Of a stretch of 7,567 nucleotides of DNA, positions 6,339-7,567 are shown one piece after another. Origin of the DNA: Nitratireductor sp. (GTDB lineage Bacteria; Pseudomonadota; Alphaproteobacteria; Rhizobiales; Rhizobiaceae); the NCBI GenBank assembly GCA_020441735.1, contig JAGRLQ010000247.1, positions 369 through 7,935 of the forward strand, in the 5' to 3' direction. The stretch's first letter is position 1. Each line of letters opens with the position of its first letter. The notes under the pieces are model-generated. The model ran no database searches. It was not told where the DNA came from and saw nothing but the letters and a program-made list of their open reading frames with translations. A program made the position numbers and the translations under genes.

Positions 6339-7532
6339 TTACTCGGCAGCCATCTTGAGGTCTTGCGCCTTTTCCAAATCGACCATGACGATGTTGCGGT
6401 CGCGATAGGAAATCGCCAGCTTGCCGTGCTTGAGCTTCAGCGCCTGTACGCCGAAAACGTCGCGCCGCCAGCCTTTCAATGCCAGCACATCGGCATCGTC
6501 ATCGGCGGCGATCTTCTCCAGATCGTCCACCGTGGCGATGATCTTCGCCGCCACGCCTTCCTTTTCCGCCGTCAGTTTCAGCAGCAGCTTCAGCATCTCT
6601 GTTGCCGCCGTGCAGCCTTCCGGCGCATTCTTGGGCCGCGGTAGTTTCGGCAACTGCTCCTTGGGAACGTCCAGCACCTGCTTGGAAAGCTCGACGATCG
6701 GCCCGCCCCAGCGGTTCTTGTCAAAGCCGCGCGAAAGCCCGCGATAACGATCGAGATCGGCACAGGAAGCAGGCGGATTGCCGGCGATTTCGTAGATCGC
6801 CTCATCCTTAACCACCCGCCCGCGCGGCAGGTTGTGATGCTGGGCCTGCTCCTCGCGCCAGCGTGCCAGTTCCTTCAGCATCAGGAGTTCGCGCGGCTTG
6901 CGCACCCGCAGCTTCAGCCGCTTCCAGGCGTTTTCCGGCAGCATCTCGTAAGTTTCGGGCGAGATCAGAACATCCATTTCCTCGCTCACCCAATTGGCGC
7001 GCCCCTGTTCCTCCAGATTGGCCTTCAGCTTCTGATAGACGGTGCGCAGATGAGTGACGTCGGCAATGGCGTAGTCGAGCTGCTTGTCGGTGAGCGGCCG
7101 CCTGCGCCAGTCGGTAAAGCGCGAGGACTTGTCGACCCTGGTGCCGGTGACCTTGAAGACCAGCTGGTCGTAGGAAATGCTGTCGCCATAGCCGCAAACC
7201 ATGGCGGCAACCTGGGTATCGAACACCGGATGGGGGATCAGATTGCCCAGCTTGTAGATGATCTCGATGTCCTGGCGGGCGGCGTGAAAGACCTTTTCGA
7301 CAGTGTCGTCGGCCATCAGCTCGAAGAAGGGGGCAAGGTCGATGCCGCTGGCCAGCGGATCGATGATGTAGCCTTCGCCGCCATTGTCCTTCGGCGTTGC
7401 GCACTGGATCAGGCAGAGCTCCGGCCAGAAGGTGGACTCGCGGATGAACTCTGTGTCGACGGTGACGAATTTTGCTTTGGAGAGGTGCTGGCAGGCGGAA
7501 CGGAGATCGTCCGTTTTTGTTATGATCTGCAT
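6339..7532 (-). CDS. rnd: Ribonuclease D
   Basis: RNase D is a cytoplasmic 3'-to-5' exoribonuclease that trims tRNA and other small stable RNA precursors with two metal ions. The 397-residue protein has a complete DEDDy exonuclease domain: Exo I VDTEF (Asp26, Glu28), Exo II in AARQDIE (Asp88), and Exo III YAIAD (Tyr154, Asp158). An HRDC domain follows at about 205-285, including WKRLKLRVRKPRELLMLKEL and AGNPPASCADLDRYRGL. The remaining C-terminal region (about 300-397) is probably the second HRDC-like region found in RNase D. Length is close to the family norm (E. coli about 375). The ATG at 7532-7530 is supported by GAAGG at 7543-7539 on the minus strand with six bases between. It converges on ppx with only 6 bp between stops, so there is no room for a terminator between the coding ends. 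In related genomes I recall aspS near rnd, but nothing in this window can confirm that. Confidence 0.96.
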   Translation of the reverse strand: MQIITKTDDLRSACQHLSKAKFVTVDTEFIRESTFWPELCLIQCATPKDNGGEGYIIDPLASGIDLAPFFELMADDTVEKVFHAARQDIEIIYKLGNLIPHPVFDTQVAAMVCGYGDSISYDQLVFKVTGTRVDKSSRFTDWRRRPLTDKQLDYAIADVTHLRTVYQKLKANLEEQGRANWVSEEMDVLISPETYEMLPENAWKRLKLRVRKPRELLMLKELARWREEQAQHHNLPRGRVVKDEAIYEIAGNPPASCADLDRYRGLSRGFDKNRWGGPIVELSKQVLDVPKEQLPKLPRPKNAPEGCTAATEMLKLLLKLTAEKEGVAAKIIATVDDLEKIAADDDADVLALKGWRRDVFGVQALKLKHGKLAISYRDRNIVMVDLEKAQDLKMAAE

Positions 7533-7538
7533 GGGTTA

Positions 7539-7543
7539 CCTTC
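7539..7543 (-). promoter_or_regulatory. Ribosome-binding site of rnd
   Basis: GAAGG on the minus strand lies six bases before the rnd ATG (7532-7530), a near-ideal spacing, and fixes the start. An ATG at 7545-7543 overlaps this site but is in another frame and opens only a shadow reading frame. Confidence 0.6.
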
Positions 7544-7551
7544 ATCGGGCC

Positions 7552-7565
7552 GCCGGGAAACCGGC
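7552..7565. repeat. Small hairpin with GAAA loop upstream of rnd
   Basis: GCCGG (7552-7556), GAAA (7557-7560) and CCGGC (7561-7565) form a perfect 5-bp stem. Read on the plus strand the loop is a stable GNRA tetraloop; read on the rnd strand the loop is TTTC. No T-run follows on the minus strand, so it is not a clear terminator for the gene upstream of rnd. It ends about 20 bases before the rnd start and may sit in its leader or in the end of the preceding transcript. Confidence 0.35.
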
Positions 7566-7567
7566 TC

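Overview
The window is about 60% G+C by eye and gene-dense, with short intergenic gaps. It holds six protein-coding genes, one cut by the left edge. The protein families and gene order (purM, then an AI-2E/PerM-type membrane protein, hdaA, ppk, ppx, and rnd facing back) point to an alphaproteobacterium, most likely of the Hyphomicrobiales (Rhizobiales). HdaA, an ATP-binding DnaA-family protein without a DNA-binding domain, fits that group. I cannot name the genus. Nothing suggests a mobile element, prophage, CRISPR array, tRNA or rRNA, and base use is uniform throughout.

Layout. On the minus strand, 1-253 holds the first 84 codons of purM (de novo purine synthesis). A 230-bp divergent spacer (254-483) has several small inverted repeats and must hold the start signals for both flanking genes. 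On the plus strand, 484-1644 encodes a seven- to eight-segment membrane protein of the AI-2E/PerM family. hdaA (1660-2388) follows after 15 bp. A 178-bp spacer with a degenerate Pho-box-like element and a -10-like hexamer leads into ppk (2567-4810). ppx (4770-6332) overlaps the end of ppk by 41 bp. rnd (7532-6339, minus strand) converges on ppx with only 6 bp between the stop codons. The last 35 bp hold the rnd ribosome-binding site and a small GAAA-loop hairpin; the gene upstream of rnd lies outside the window.

How the genes relate. ppk and ppx make and break down polyphosphate and are almost certainly one transcription unit with coupled translation. hdaA encodes the alphaproteobacterial form of Hda, which with the DNA clamp promotes ATP hydrolysis by DnaA and limits re-initiation of replication. 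It lies immediately upstream of the polyphosphate genes and is probably co-transcribed with the membrane-protein gene. rnd encodes the 3'-5' exonuclease RNase D and purM an AIR synthetase; both are housekeeping genes.

I see no undescribed system here. The points most worth checking are the possible phosphate-responsive site before ppk, the hairpins in the purM/perM spacer, the in-frame single-stop junction between the membrane gene and hdaA, and the nearly overlapping ppx/rnd ends.
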